Part shown: one piece after another, positions 1-6,419 of the stretch
How positions within the stretch are numbered: the stretch's first letter is position 1
Layout: every line of letters starts with the position of its first letter
From: an uncultured Eubacterium sp.
Lineage (GTDB): Bacteria > Bacillota_A > Clostridia > Lachnospirales > Lachnospiraceae
Length of the DNA stretch: 7,633 nt
Direction of reading: 5' to 3'
Assembly (NCBI GenBank): GCA_948560485.1
Contig: CAOXUF010000073.1
Span: 1 to 7,633, forward strand
The notes under the pieces: generated by a model
What the model saw: only the letters and a program-made list of their open reading frames with translations
Told to the model about the DNA's origin: nothing
Databases searched by the model: none
Position numbers and translations under genes: made by a program

Positions 1-68
1 CTCAGCCATTTCGCAGATTCATAACCACATTCCTTGCAAAAAAATACTGTTTTATCTGATTTTGCCAT
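1..68 (-). CDS. radA: DNA repair protein RadA, N-terminal fragment (runs off the window)
   Basis: Reading the reverse strand from the ATG at 66-68 gives MAKSDKTVFFCKECGYESAK followed by WL, where the window ends. The short basic start followed by F-x-C-x-x-C-G-Y-E-S-x-K-W is the first half of the N-terminal zinc finger of RadA (Sms), the RecA-like, DnaB-like branch-migration helicase of recombinational repair; the second Cys pair, the Walker motifs, KNRFG and the Lon-like domain lie outside. An AAGGAAG ribosome binding site (77-83) stands 8 bases before the ATG. Its position downstream of clpC on the same strand, with one small gene between, fits the frequent clpC-radA neighbourhood of Firmicutes and supports the call although only 22 codons are visible. 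No promoter was found in the 116-base gap to the upstream gene, so it may be co-transcribed with it. Confidence 0.88.
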   Translation of the reverse strand, partial: MAKSDKTVFFCKECGYESAKWL

Positions 69-102
69 ATTTCACTCTTCCTTCTCTTTCTGCTTAAAAG
101 TA

Positions 103-169
103 AGAATGTCGCATCAAGTCTTTTGTCGGAATACTTTCTCTTCCAACAAAACGATTGATGCGACATTCT
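103..169. repeat. long imperfect inverted repeat (hairpin) between the 137-residue gene and radA
   Basis: A perfect 15-bp outer stem pairs 103-117 with 155-169 (AGAATGTCGCATCAA on the plus strand). After a 3+3 base internal loop, an 11-position inner stem pairs 121-131 with 141-151, with one C/A mismatch that becomes a U-G wobble in minus-strand RNA. The terminal loop is 9 bases (132-140). The element begins 15 bases after the stop codon of the upstream gene and ends about 20 bases before the radA ribosome binding site. In minus-strand RNA the stem is followed by a U-rich but interrupted stretch (UUCUUACUUUU), so it could end or attenuate transcription. It is much longer than an ordinary terminator, lacks a clean U-tract on either strand, and could instead be a dispersed palindromic element. 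Confidence 0.85.
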
Positions 170-184
170 GCTCATATATTCACT

Positions 185-598
185 TTATGCTGCTACGACC
201 TTTACCATTGCCATAGCACCCTCTTGAAGTTCCACATCAAATGTAAGCTTTCCACCAATATCTGTTTTTGAAACTCCCAGTTCTCTCTCCCCAACAATAA
301 CTTTGTATTCTTTATTTGACTCTAACTCTAAAGTAATCTGTGTATTACCTGTGCCATCCACAAAAAAACTTACTTCATCTGTTGTCTCCTTAAATACATT
401 TACTGCTGTACCCGGAATTGATTCATAAACGAAAGTACCATTTCTCTCTAATTTTGTAATCTCACTCCATGTCTTTACTTTATACATATCACCGGAAACT
501 TCAAAATCTGAGAGCTTCTTTTTCTCACTTAACTGATAATTTCCAAAACTGATTGTACCATTACTTTCTTTTTTGATTAATTCCTTTATAATTGCCAT
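185..598 (-). CDS. small uncharacterised soluble protein, 137 residues
   Basis: Function is not known. The product has no signal peptide, no membrane segment and no cysteine, so it should be cytoplasmic. It reads as a predicted all-beta protein with short alternating strands: an opening helix-like MAIIKELIKK, then G-T-I-S-F-G-N-Y (14-21), a DFEVSGDMYKVKTW block (31-44), ITKLERNG (47-54), Q-I-T-L-E-L-E (87-93) and a hydrophobic, alanine-rich tail. From memory, similar clostridial proteins are sometimes labelled 'endosialidase'; the small size and lack of any visible sialidase motif give no support for that activity, so I would not transfer it. The start is secure: an AGGAGGA box (603-609) ends 4 bases before the ATG. 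It has its own promoter candidate 39 bases upstream, and the gap to the clpC stop is 100 bases. Lying between clpC and radA suggests, but does not show, a stress or housekeeping role. Confidence 0.85.
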   Translation of the reverse strand: MAIIKELIKKESNGTISFGNYQLSEKKKLSDFEVSGDMYKVKTWSEITKLERNGTFVYESIPGTAVNVFKETTDEVSFFVDGTGNTQITLELESNKEYKVIVGERELGVSKTDIGGKLTFDVELQEGAMAMVKVVAA

Positions 599-636
599 TT
601 CATCCTCCTGTTTTCATTCGCCCTGAGCGACTTTAT

Positions 637-666
637 CTTATAAGATATTCTATCATATCATGTCAA
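637..666 (-). promoter_or_regulatory. sigma-A type promoter of the 137-residue gene, with a palindrome over the -10
   Basis: On the minus strand a perfect TTGACA (-35, 661-666) is followed after 18 bases by TATAAG (-10, 637-642, five of six consensus positions), placing the transcription start near 630 and a short leader before the AGGAGGA box. The -10 lies inside a perfect 14-bp palindrome, TATCTTATAAGATA (634-647), which could be an operator or may simply be AT-rich chance. Confidence 0.65.
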
Positions 667-698
667 ATTTTACATCATTTTTTTACACTTTCCATTAC

Positions 699-3164
699 TT
701 AACTTTTCACTGTGAAATTAACCTGATTATTTTTGTATCCGACACTGACCTGCTGCCCTTTGCACACATTTCCAGCCAGTATTTCCTCTGCAAGCTGATC
801 TTCCACTTTATTCTGAATCATTCGCCTTAACGGTCTTGCCCCATACTTTTTATCATAACTTTCCTTTGCAATGTACGCCTTTAGACCCGCCGTAAATGTC
901 AAATAAATATCCATCTGTTCCTGAACCTGTTTTGCTAGGCCTTTCAACATCAGCCCCACAATATTTTTCACTTCATTTTCAGATAATGTATGGAATACAA
1001 TAATGTCATCAATTCGATTAATAAATTCTGGTTTAAACATTTGTTTAACTTCTTCCATGACACTGGACTTCATTTTCTCATAATCCTGTTTCTCTGTATC
1101 TCCCTGACGAAATCCCAGACGTTTTGGATCCACAATCCGGTTCGCCCCTGCATTACTTGTCATAATAATGATTGTATTTTTAAAACTCACTTTTCTTCCT
1201 TTAGAATCAGTAATATGTCCATCATCTAATACCTGAAGCAAAACATTAAACACATCGGGATGTGCCTTCTCAATTTCATCAAACAGAACTACAGAATAAG
1301 GATTCTGGCGGACCTTGTCACATAATTGACCTCCGTCCTCAAACCCAACATACCCTGGAGGTGAGCCTATCAGTTTTGATACACTGTGTTTCTCCATATA
1401 CTCCGACATATCTACTCTGACAATGGAATCCTCTGTACCAAACACTGCCTCTGCTAAAGTCTTTGAAAGTTCTGTCTTTCCTACACCTGTAGGACCAAGG
1501 AATAAAAAAGAACCAATTGGTCTGTTCGGATTTTTCAATCCTACACGTCCTCTTCTTACCGCTTTTGCTACAGCACTGACTGCCTCTTCCTGTCCAATCA
1601 TTCTCTTATGAAGAATGTTCTCTAAATCAAGAAGACGCTTCTGCTCATTTTTTTCTAACTTAGTCACAGGAATCCCTGTCCACATAGCAACAATATCCTC
1701 GATAGAGCTTTCTGTTATTTCCGGCTTATGCTCTTCCGATCTGCCTTCCCATTTTGCAACCGCACGACTTAATCTGTTTTGAGCCTTATCTAACTCTTTT
1801 TTTATCTCTGTAGCCATCTTAAAATCAGAATGCCTGATACACATTTCTAATTCTAAATTCAATTCTGCTACATCCAATTCACGTTCTTTTACGGCCTTTG
1901 GTTTTGGCACTTCACGGATTCTTATCTTTGAGCATGCTTCATCTACTAAGTCAATCGCTTTATCCGGCAGATTTCTGTCGTTGATATATCTTGACGAAAG
2001 TTTTACCGCTGCATGAATTGCTTCATCAGTGATTTTCACATTATGAAACTCTTCATAAGAACTTCTCAATCCCTTTAAAATTTCTACTGCATGCTCCTCA
2101 GTAGGCTCCTCTACATGTACCGGCTGGAATCTTCTCTCAAGAGCCGCATCTTTTTCAAAATATTTCCGATATTCTGAAATAGTAGTTGCTCCGATAATCT
2201 GTAATTCCCCTTTTGTCAAAGATGGCTTTAATATGTTTGAAGCATCCATAGAACCTTCTGCCCCACCGGCACCAATTATTGTATGAATCTCATCTATAAA
2301 TAAAATTACATTCCCTGAATTTTCAACTTCATCAATAATCTTTTTCAGGCGTTCCTCAAACTCCCCCCGATACTTTGACCCTGCTACTGCACCTGATAAG
2401 TCCAGACTAAACACTCTCTTTCCCGACATTGTTTTTGGCACAGTTCCTTCACAAATACGCCAGGCAATAGCTTCTACAATCGCAGTCTTTCCCACTCCCG
2501 GCTCTCCCATCAGACACGGATTATTCTTTGTTCGTCTGCTAAGAATCTGTATAATTCTCTGTATTTCATTTTCACGTCCCACAACCGGATCCAACTTATT
2601 AGCTTTTGCCTCTGCCGTCAAATCTCTTCCATATTTCTCTAATGTAGGAGTTGATGTATTAGAACTTGCTCTTCCTTTTTTTTCAGGTTTAATATATTTT
2701 TTTACATCACTGACATCTCTGTTAGTAAGTCTCAATATATCAGCACAAATTTTTTTCATATTAACACCAAAACTGGCTAATATGCAGTACGCCTCACAAT
2801 CAGTATCTGCTATGATAGCTAACAACAGATGTTCCGTACCAATCTGTGGCAATCCCTGTTCCAATGCTTCCTGTGCTGCTCTTCCCATTAATGAATGTGC
2901 CCTGTTAGAAGGCATAATGTTCTTTGCTCTGGATTTCGACCGAACCTTTGACTTTATTCCCATATCTTCTTCGATAGCAGAGATAATATCATTGTAGACT
3001 AAATTGTAATTATATAAAATATTAGCTGCCACACCATCTGTAACCTTCGATATTCCAGCTAATATATGCTCTGTACCAATGTAATTCATCCCCAGATCAA
3101 TAGCCGCATTTTTTGCATAACCAATAGCCTCTACTGTCTGTCTGGTAAACTTATTACTTCCCAT
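699..3164 (-). CDS. clpC: ATP-dependent Clp protease ATP-binding subunit ClpC
   Basis: Hexameric AAA+ unfoldase that passes substrates to ClpP in the cytoplasm. Two Clp-N repeats (about residues 4-145) carry the paired GTEH motifs at 30-33 and 109-112, which contain the phospho-arginine-binding glutamates in Bacillus ClpC. AAA-1 has Walker A GEPGVGKT (220-227), Walker B ILFIDE (287-292), pore-loop KYRG (264-267) and the RR arginine pair (344-345). A short UVR-like middle domain (about 420-475) separates it from AAA-2, with GPTGVGKT (557-564), pore-loop GYVG (604-607), VVLFDE (625-630), TSNAG (669-673), FINR (714-717) and sensor-2 GARPLRR (775-781). The RLGF loop (682-685) matches the ClpP-docking tripeptide class. 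The short middle domain and this loop exclude ClpB. 821 residues is normal for the family. GGAGGA (3171-3176) precedes the ATG by 6 bases. No ctsR, mcsA or mcsB lies upstream, and I see no CIRCE or CtsR box in the 122-base upstream gap. Confidence 0.97.
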   Translation of the reverse strand: MGSNKFTRQTVEAIGYAKNAAIDLGMNYIGTEHILAGISKVTDGVAANILYNYNLVYNDIISAIEEDMGIKSKVRSKSRAKNIMPSNRAHSLMGRAAQEALEQGLPQIGTEHLLLAIIADTDCEAYCILASFGVNMKKICADILRLTNRDVSDVKKYIKPEKKGRASSNTSTPTLEKYGRDLTAEAKANKLDPVVGRENEIQRIIQILSRRTKNNPCLMGEPGVGKTAIVEAIAWRICEGTVPKTMSGKRVFSLDLSGAVAGSKYRGEFEERLKKIIDEVENSGNVILFIDEIHTIIGAGGAEGSMDASNILKPSLTKGELQIIGATTISEYRKYFEKDAALERRFQPVHVEEPTEEHAVEILKGLRSSYEEFHNVKITDEAIHAAVKLSSRYINDRNLPDKAIDLVDEACSKIRIREVPKPKAVKERELDVAELNLELEMCIRHSDFKMATEIKKELDKAQNRLSRAVAKWEGRSEEHKPEITESSIEDIVAMWTGIPVTKLEKNEQKRLLDLENILHKRMIGQEEAVSAVAKAVRRGRVGLKNPNRPIGSFLFLGPTGVGKTELSKTLAEAVFGTEDSIVRVDMSEYMEKHSVSKLIGSPPGYVGFEDGGQLCDKVRQNPYSVVLFDEIEKAHPDVFNVLLQVLDDGHITDSKGRKVSFKNTIIIMTSNAGANRIVDPKRLGFRQGDTEKQDYEKMKSSVMEEVKQMFKPEFINRIDDIIVFHTLSENEVKNIVGLMLKGLAKQVQEQMDIYLTFTAGLKAYIAKESYDKKYGARPLRRMIQNKVEDQLAEEILAGNVCKGQQVSVGYKNNQVNFTVKS

Positions 3165-3195
3165 GTCTATTCCTCCATGATGTTTTTAGAACCAC

Positions 3196-3201
3196 ATTAT
3201 A
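3196..3201 (-). promoter_or_regulatory. probable -10 element of clpC
   Basis: A perfect TATAAT on the minus strand lies 31 bases before the clpC start codon and 19 bases before its GGAGGA box, giving a leader of about 25-30 bases. No good -35 is found at 16-18 bases; TGGACA (3213-3218) is only 11 bases away. The sequence further upstream (about 3219-3240) is almost pure A/T and could act as an UP-like element. Presence of a terminator just upstream makes a promoter in this gap necessary. Confidence 0.5.
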
Positions 3202-3237
3202 TTCCTAAAATGTGTCCATTATTTTAAAATTTTTTAA

Positions 3238-3277
3238 ATAAAGGGTAATTCTTTATTATTCAAGAATTACCCTTTAT
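3238..3277 (-). terminator. intrinsic terminator of the 577-residue envelope protein gene
   Basis: A perfect 16-bp stem (3238-3253 with 3262-3277; core AAGGGTAATTCTT) with an 8-base loop begins 9 bases after the stop codon at 3287-3289. In minus-strand RNA the right arm ends in CCCUUUAU and runs on into UUAAAAAAUUUU, an interrupted U-rich tail. The stem is AT-rich, but its length and position make termination of the upstream gene likely and isolate clpC transcription. Confidence 0.8.
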
Positions 3278-3286
3278 CATCATACG

Positions 3287-5020
3287 TTAATCTAAATCAA
3301 TAAACTGAAAATCATCATCATCGTCATCATCCTGCTCATCCGGTAACAATGATTTCATTGTCTCTTTTAAGTCCTCTTCATCATCTGCGTTCTCAGAAAC
3401 TTCAGCATCATTCTTTGCATCTTGTACATCATCGTCATCATCTACAATATCAATAAAGACCTCATCCTCTTCATCTACTTCTCCACCGTAGAATCCTTCT
3501 TCAGACTGTTTATCTGTTCCAAAAGTCGGCTCATCTCCATACGGAACTGATTTTGGTGTTCTGCCAAGAATCCCTCTTTTTGGAACTTTCTCAACTTCAC
3601 TTGCATCCTCTTCAAGAGCTTCAACTTCTTCTGATTTATTTTCATCTTCTAAGTCTACAATAGGTGAAACATCATCTTCTGAAATTTCTCCGGATATTTC
3701 CGCTTCAATTTCATCACCGATTTTATTTAAATCATCTTGTATGCCTGCTTCTAATTCATCCTTTTGTTTTTTTTCTTCCTCCTGCCCAATTGCAATTCCT
3801 GAATCAATATCGTCATCATCCTGTTCATATTTCTGATTCTTTTTCTCTTTCTTTGCTTCTTTTTTTGCAGCCTTTTTTTCTGCTTTAGATAACTTTTCAT
3901 TGCTTTCATCATCTGATGAATAATGGTCATCATTTTTAATCTTCTTCTCTTTCTTATTTAAAGCAAGATTTATCACAACGAAAACTAATATAATAATAAT
4001 TATTACAAGACCACACAAAATTTTAATTAAGACATTATATTTATCTACCAGCTTATTATAATCTTTCTGCAGCTTATTATAAGCTTTTGCTGCCGCCTCT
4101 GACTGCTTGTTGGCATCAGAAGAAGTAAGATATCTCTGGAAACATTTTTCATTGTCATCATAACAGTATAGGTTTGTATCTCCATTCCAGTTCATTGCAT
4201 AAACAAGATACATTCCTTCTTCTTCATCAAGTGCCCATGCTTTAATTTCCTGATCAATGATAGTCACTTTCTTTTTCTTATATGCTTCAACAATACCATC
4301 TGTTTCTTTCGGTTGTACAATTGTGTACATTCTGCTCTTTATCTTTATGTTGGACATCGCATAGAACTTATCTTTATCTTTATCATAAATATAAAATCCC
4401 TCATTCTCATCTCCATAAAGATAAAATGCTGTAATATCTTTTACTTCACCCTTAATTCCGGTATATTTTTTGCCTTTATACTTCTGTGTGGATTTCTTAA
4501 ATCCTTCAGGAATTTTGTCACTGCCAAAGGATGAAGTGATTTTCATTTTAGATTTTCCAACTTTTACAGATGTATCAGTTGCAGTTTTCTTTGTAACTTT
4601 ATTTGCTTCTGTTTCCGGCTCTTTATACGTAGCTTCCTCAGCTGTTGTTAATTTCTTTGTGTTTAAAGTATACTTTTGTACAACTCCTGCCCTTGATGTT
4701 ACAGCCACGATAGTCTTGTTCATGCCCGTATCCATTTTTGTATTAATGCCATCTTTTTCGATAATCCAATTTGAAGTACTATCTTTTGTCTTTGCCTCTA
4801 TCTCGATAGATGTCACATCAGATTTCACCGTCAGATCATACTCATATGTTGTTGCATTAAAACTCATAGGTACTTCTGTTTTCGTTCCTGAAGCATTAAC
4901 ACCATATACCTTCATTTCTGATAAATCTGTAGTCTCATCTGCATGAACCGAAAAAACCATAGCTATCATCATTGTAGATACAACCACTGTCATCATTAAC
5001 AGATTTTTTATTTTCTTCAT
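3287..5020 (-). CDS. single-pass envelope protein with cadherin-like beta-sandwich and acidic cytoplasmic tail
   Basis: Function unknown. Read from the ATG at 5018-5020 it has 577 residues. Residues 1-27 are a signal peptide (KKIK, hydrophobic core, cleavage after VHA). Residues 30-122 show the cadherin-like beta-sandwich pattern: L-x-x-M-K-V-Y-G, F-x-x-x-T-x-x-Y, then a closing G-x-x-x-K-Y-T-L. A second extracellular part (about 155-300) is rich in Tyr and beta-like and matches no family I can name. Three exact heptads starting with YN (314-334) form a coiled coil running into the membrane segment (333-354). KKEKKIK after it places residues 355-577 inside: first a Lys/Ala-rich stretch (377-397), then very acidic, with Asp runs at 401-404, 527-531 and 564-570 and the end FQFIDLD. 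An upstream in-frame ATG at 5087-5089 has no ribosome binding site and would bury the signal peptide; AAAGGA precedes the chosen start. It follows purD by 106 bases and ends at its own terminator. Confidence 0.87.
   Translation of the reverse strand: MKKIKNLLMMTVVVSTMMIAMVFSVHADETTDLSEMKVYGVNASGTKTEVPMSFNATTYEYDLTVKSDVTSIEIEAKTKDSTSNWIIEKDGINTKMDTGMNKTIVAVTSRAGVVQKYTLNTKKLTTAEEATYKEPETEANKVTKKTATDTSVKVGKSKMKITSSFGSDKIPEGFKKSTQKYKGKKYTGIKGEVKDITAFYLYGDENEGFYIYDKDKDKFYAMSNIKIKSRMYTIVQPKETDGIVEAYKKKKVTIIDQEIKAWALDEEEGMYLVYAMNWNGDTNLYCYDDNEKCFQRYLTSSDANKQSEAAAKAYNKLQKDYNKLVDKYNVLIKILCGLVIIIIILVFVVINLALNKKEKKIKNDDHYSSDDESNEKLSKAEKKAAKKEAKKEKKNQKYEQDDDDIDSGIAIGQEEEKKQKDELEAGIQDDLNKIGDEIEAEISGEISEDDVSPIVDLEDENKSEEVEALEEDASEVEKVPKRGILGRTPKSVPYGDEPTFGTDKQSEEGFYGGEVDEEDEVFIDIVDDDDDVQDAKNDAEVSENADDEEDLKETMKSLLPDEQDDDDDDDFQFIDLD
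3311..3331 (-). repeat. GAT/GAC triplet run encoding seven aspartates
   Basis: Seven consecutive Asp codons (ATC/GTC on the plus strand, six ATC and one GTC) encode residues 564-570 of the envelope protein. Shorter runs of the same triplets lie at 3428-3442 (five Asp) and 3809-3820 (four Asp). Being in frame, length changes by slippage would alter tail acidity without breaking the gene. Confidence 0.8.
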
Positions 5021-5044
5021 GTCTTTTTCCTTTCTACGTATCGC

Positions 5045-5050
5045 ATTAAA
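5045..5050 (-). promoter_or_regulatory. weak -10 candidate for the envelope protein gene
   Basis: TTTAAT on the minus strand (five of six consensus) lies 24 bases before the chosen start codon, but the hexamer 17 bases upstream (TGAAAA) is a poor -35. It is the best promoter-like sequence I can see in the 106-base gap after purD, and the gene may instead be transcribed by read-through from the purine operon. Confidence 0.2.
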
Positions 5051-5126
5051 TTGATTCACAATACACTTTTTCACTTTTGTTTCCTTCATCGTATTTTAAC
5101 AGTGCCACTCACTGCTGCTTTTTTAT

Positions 5127-6398
5127 TTAAGCTTCATCAATTGCTTTTCCGATATCGCTGCGCATATACTTATTATCAAAATCAATCAATTTTGTTGCTT
5201 CATAAGCATTTGCTCTCGCCTCTTTTAAGTCGCTTCCCTTTGCAGTAACACCAAGAACTCTTCCGCCATTCGTTACTATTTTTCCATCTTTCAAAGCTGT
5301 TCCGGCATGGAAAACGTAATAACCTTCTTTATTATCAAACTGTTCCAGCCCCTTAATTTCAAATCCTTTCTCATATGAAACAGGGTATCCGTCACTGGCT
5401 AAAACCACACATACGGCTGCATTATCTTCAAACTCTAAATCTATTGTATCCAATTCTCCATCAACACATGCCTCAAATACATCAATTATATCGTTTTTCA
5501 TTCTCGGCAATACAACCTGTGCTTCCGGGTCTCCAAATCTGGCATTATATTCCAATACCTTTGGACCTTCTTCTGTCAGCATCAGTCCAAAGAAAATAAT
5601 ACCTTTAAATTCTCTATCCTCAGCTGCCATCGCATCTACTGTTGCCTGATAAATATATTTTCTACAAAATTCGTCAACTTCTTCTGTATAGAAAGGACTT
5701 GGTGAAAAAGTTCCCATTCCCCCGGTATTCAATCCCTGGTCTCCGTCCTTTGCCCTCTTATGATCCTGCGCTGATGTCATAATCTTAATCGTCTTTCCAT
5801 CTACGAAAGATAATACAGAAACCTCACGACCTGTCATAAATTCCTCAATTACAATCGTATTTCCTGCACTGCCAAACTTCTTATCAAGCATTAATTCCTT
5901 AACACCATCCATGGCTTCCTCTTTTGTATTACAAATAAGAACGCCTTTTCCAAGTGCCAGACCATCTGCCTTTAGAACAATCGGATATTTTGAAGATTCA
6001 AGATATTCCATTGCAGCTTCCGGTGAATCAAAATTCTCATATCCTGCTGTTGGAATATCGTATTTTTTCATTAAATCTTTAGAAAATGCCTTTGAGCCTT
6101 CTAAAATAGCTGCATTCTTCCTTGGTCCGAATACTCTAAGTCCTGCATCCTCAAACTTATCTACAATACCGCCTACCAATGGATCATCCATACCGACAAC
6201 TGTCAAATCAATTTCTTTTTCTTTGGCAAACTCCACTAACTTATCAAACTCCATTGCACCAATGTTTACACACTCTGCAATCTGTCCGATGCCGGCATTT
6301 CCCGGTGCACAGTATATTTTATTAACTTTTGAACTTTTTGCCACCGCTGTCGCAATCGCATGTTCTCTTCCACCACTTCCTACAATTAAAACCTTCAT
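5127..6398 (-). CDS. purD: phosphoribosylamine--glycine ligase (GAR synthetase)
   Basis: Second step of de novo purine synthesis: ATP, glycine and phosphoribosylamine give glycinamide ribonucleotide. The 423 residues are full length for a monofunctional PurD. Visible marks are the N-terminal GSGGREHA (7-14), PGNAG (32-36), LEGSKAFSKD (99-108), the ATP-grasp segment VLKADGLALGKGV (141-153), VIEEF (183-187), the SAQDHKR block (209-215), NTGGMG (224-229) and the metal-binding E-x-N-x-RFGDPE (283-292). The usual GPEAPL segment reads GMDDPL (69-74), a conservative change that should not affect activity. AGAGGT precedes the ATG by about 5 bases. It is the last purine gene seen here, 21 bases after purN; the following 106-base gap holds no convincing terminator on this strand, only a 7-bp hairpin without a U-tract. 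Confidence 0.97.
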   Translation of the reverse strand: MKVLIVGSGGREHAIATAVAKSSKVNKIYCAPGNAGIGQIAECVNIGAMEFDKLVEFAKEKEIDLTVVGMDDPLVGGIVDKFEDAGLRVFGPRKNAAILEGSKAFSKDLMKKYDIPTAGYENFDSPEAAMEYLESSKYPIVLKADGLALGKGVLICNTKEEAMDGVKELMLDKKFGSAGNTIVIEEFMTGREVSVLSFVDGKTIKIMTSAQDHKRAKDGDQGLNTGGMGTFSPSPFYTEEVDEFCRKYIYQATVDAMAAEDREFKGIIFFGLMLTEEGPKVLEYNARFGDPEAQVVLPRMKNDIIDVFEACVDGELDTIDLEFEDNAAVCVVLASDGYPVSYEKGFEIKGLEQFDNKEGYYVFHAGTALKDGKIVTNGGRVLGVTAKGSDLKEARANAYEATKLIDFDNKYMRSDIGKAIDEA

Positions 6399-6419
6399 AA
6401 TGTACCTCTTTACTTTATA

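Noticed and set aside
34..216. 60-codon plus-strand frame opposite radA and the hairpin
   Set aside because: It reads through the inverted repeat and opposite the radA start, has no ribosome binding site pattern worth noting and no recognisable motif.
702..730. TTTCACAGTGAAA palindrome at the clpC 3' end as a terminator
   Set aside because: The usable stem is only about 5 bp with a 3-base loop, lies within the last codons, and is not followed by a U-tract, so no confident clpC terminator is called.
3165..3286. possible CIRCE or CtsR operator before clpC
   Set aside because: I searched the gap by eye for TTAGCACTC/GAGTGCTAA and GGTCAAA direct repeats and saw neither.
3751..3933. short minus-strand frame rich in Lys and Arg inside the envelope protein gene
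   Set aside because: It is a frame-shifted reading of the Lys/Glu-rich tail; the main frame is continuous with signal peptide and membrane segment, so there is no sign of a second gene or frameshift.
4470..4946. 158-codon plus-strand frame rich in hydrophobic residues
   Set aside because: It is antisense to the envelope protein; the Val/Phe-rich composition is what the complement of Lys/Asp/Thr codons gives, not evidence of a membrane protein.
5099..5126. small hairpin followed by a T-run on the plus strand, after purD
   Set aside because: The orientation with the T-run would terminate plus-strand transcription, where no gene exists; on the gene strand the 7-bp stem includes a wobble and has no U-tract.
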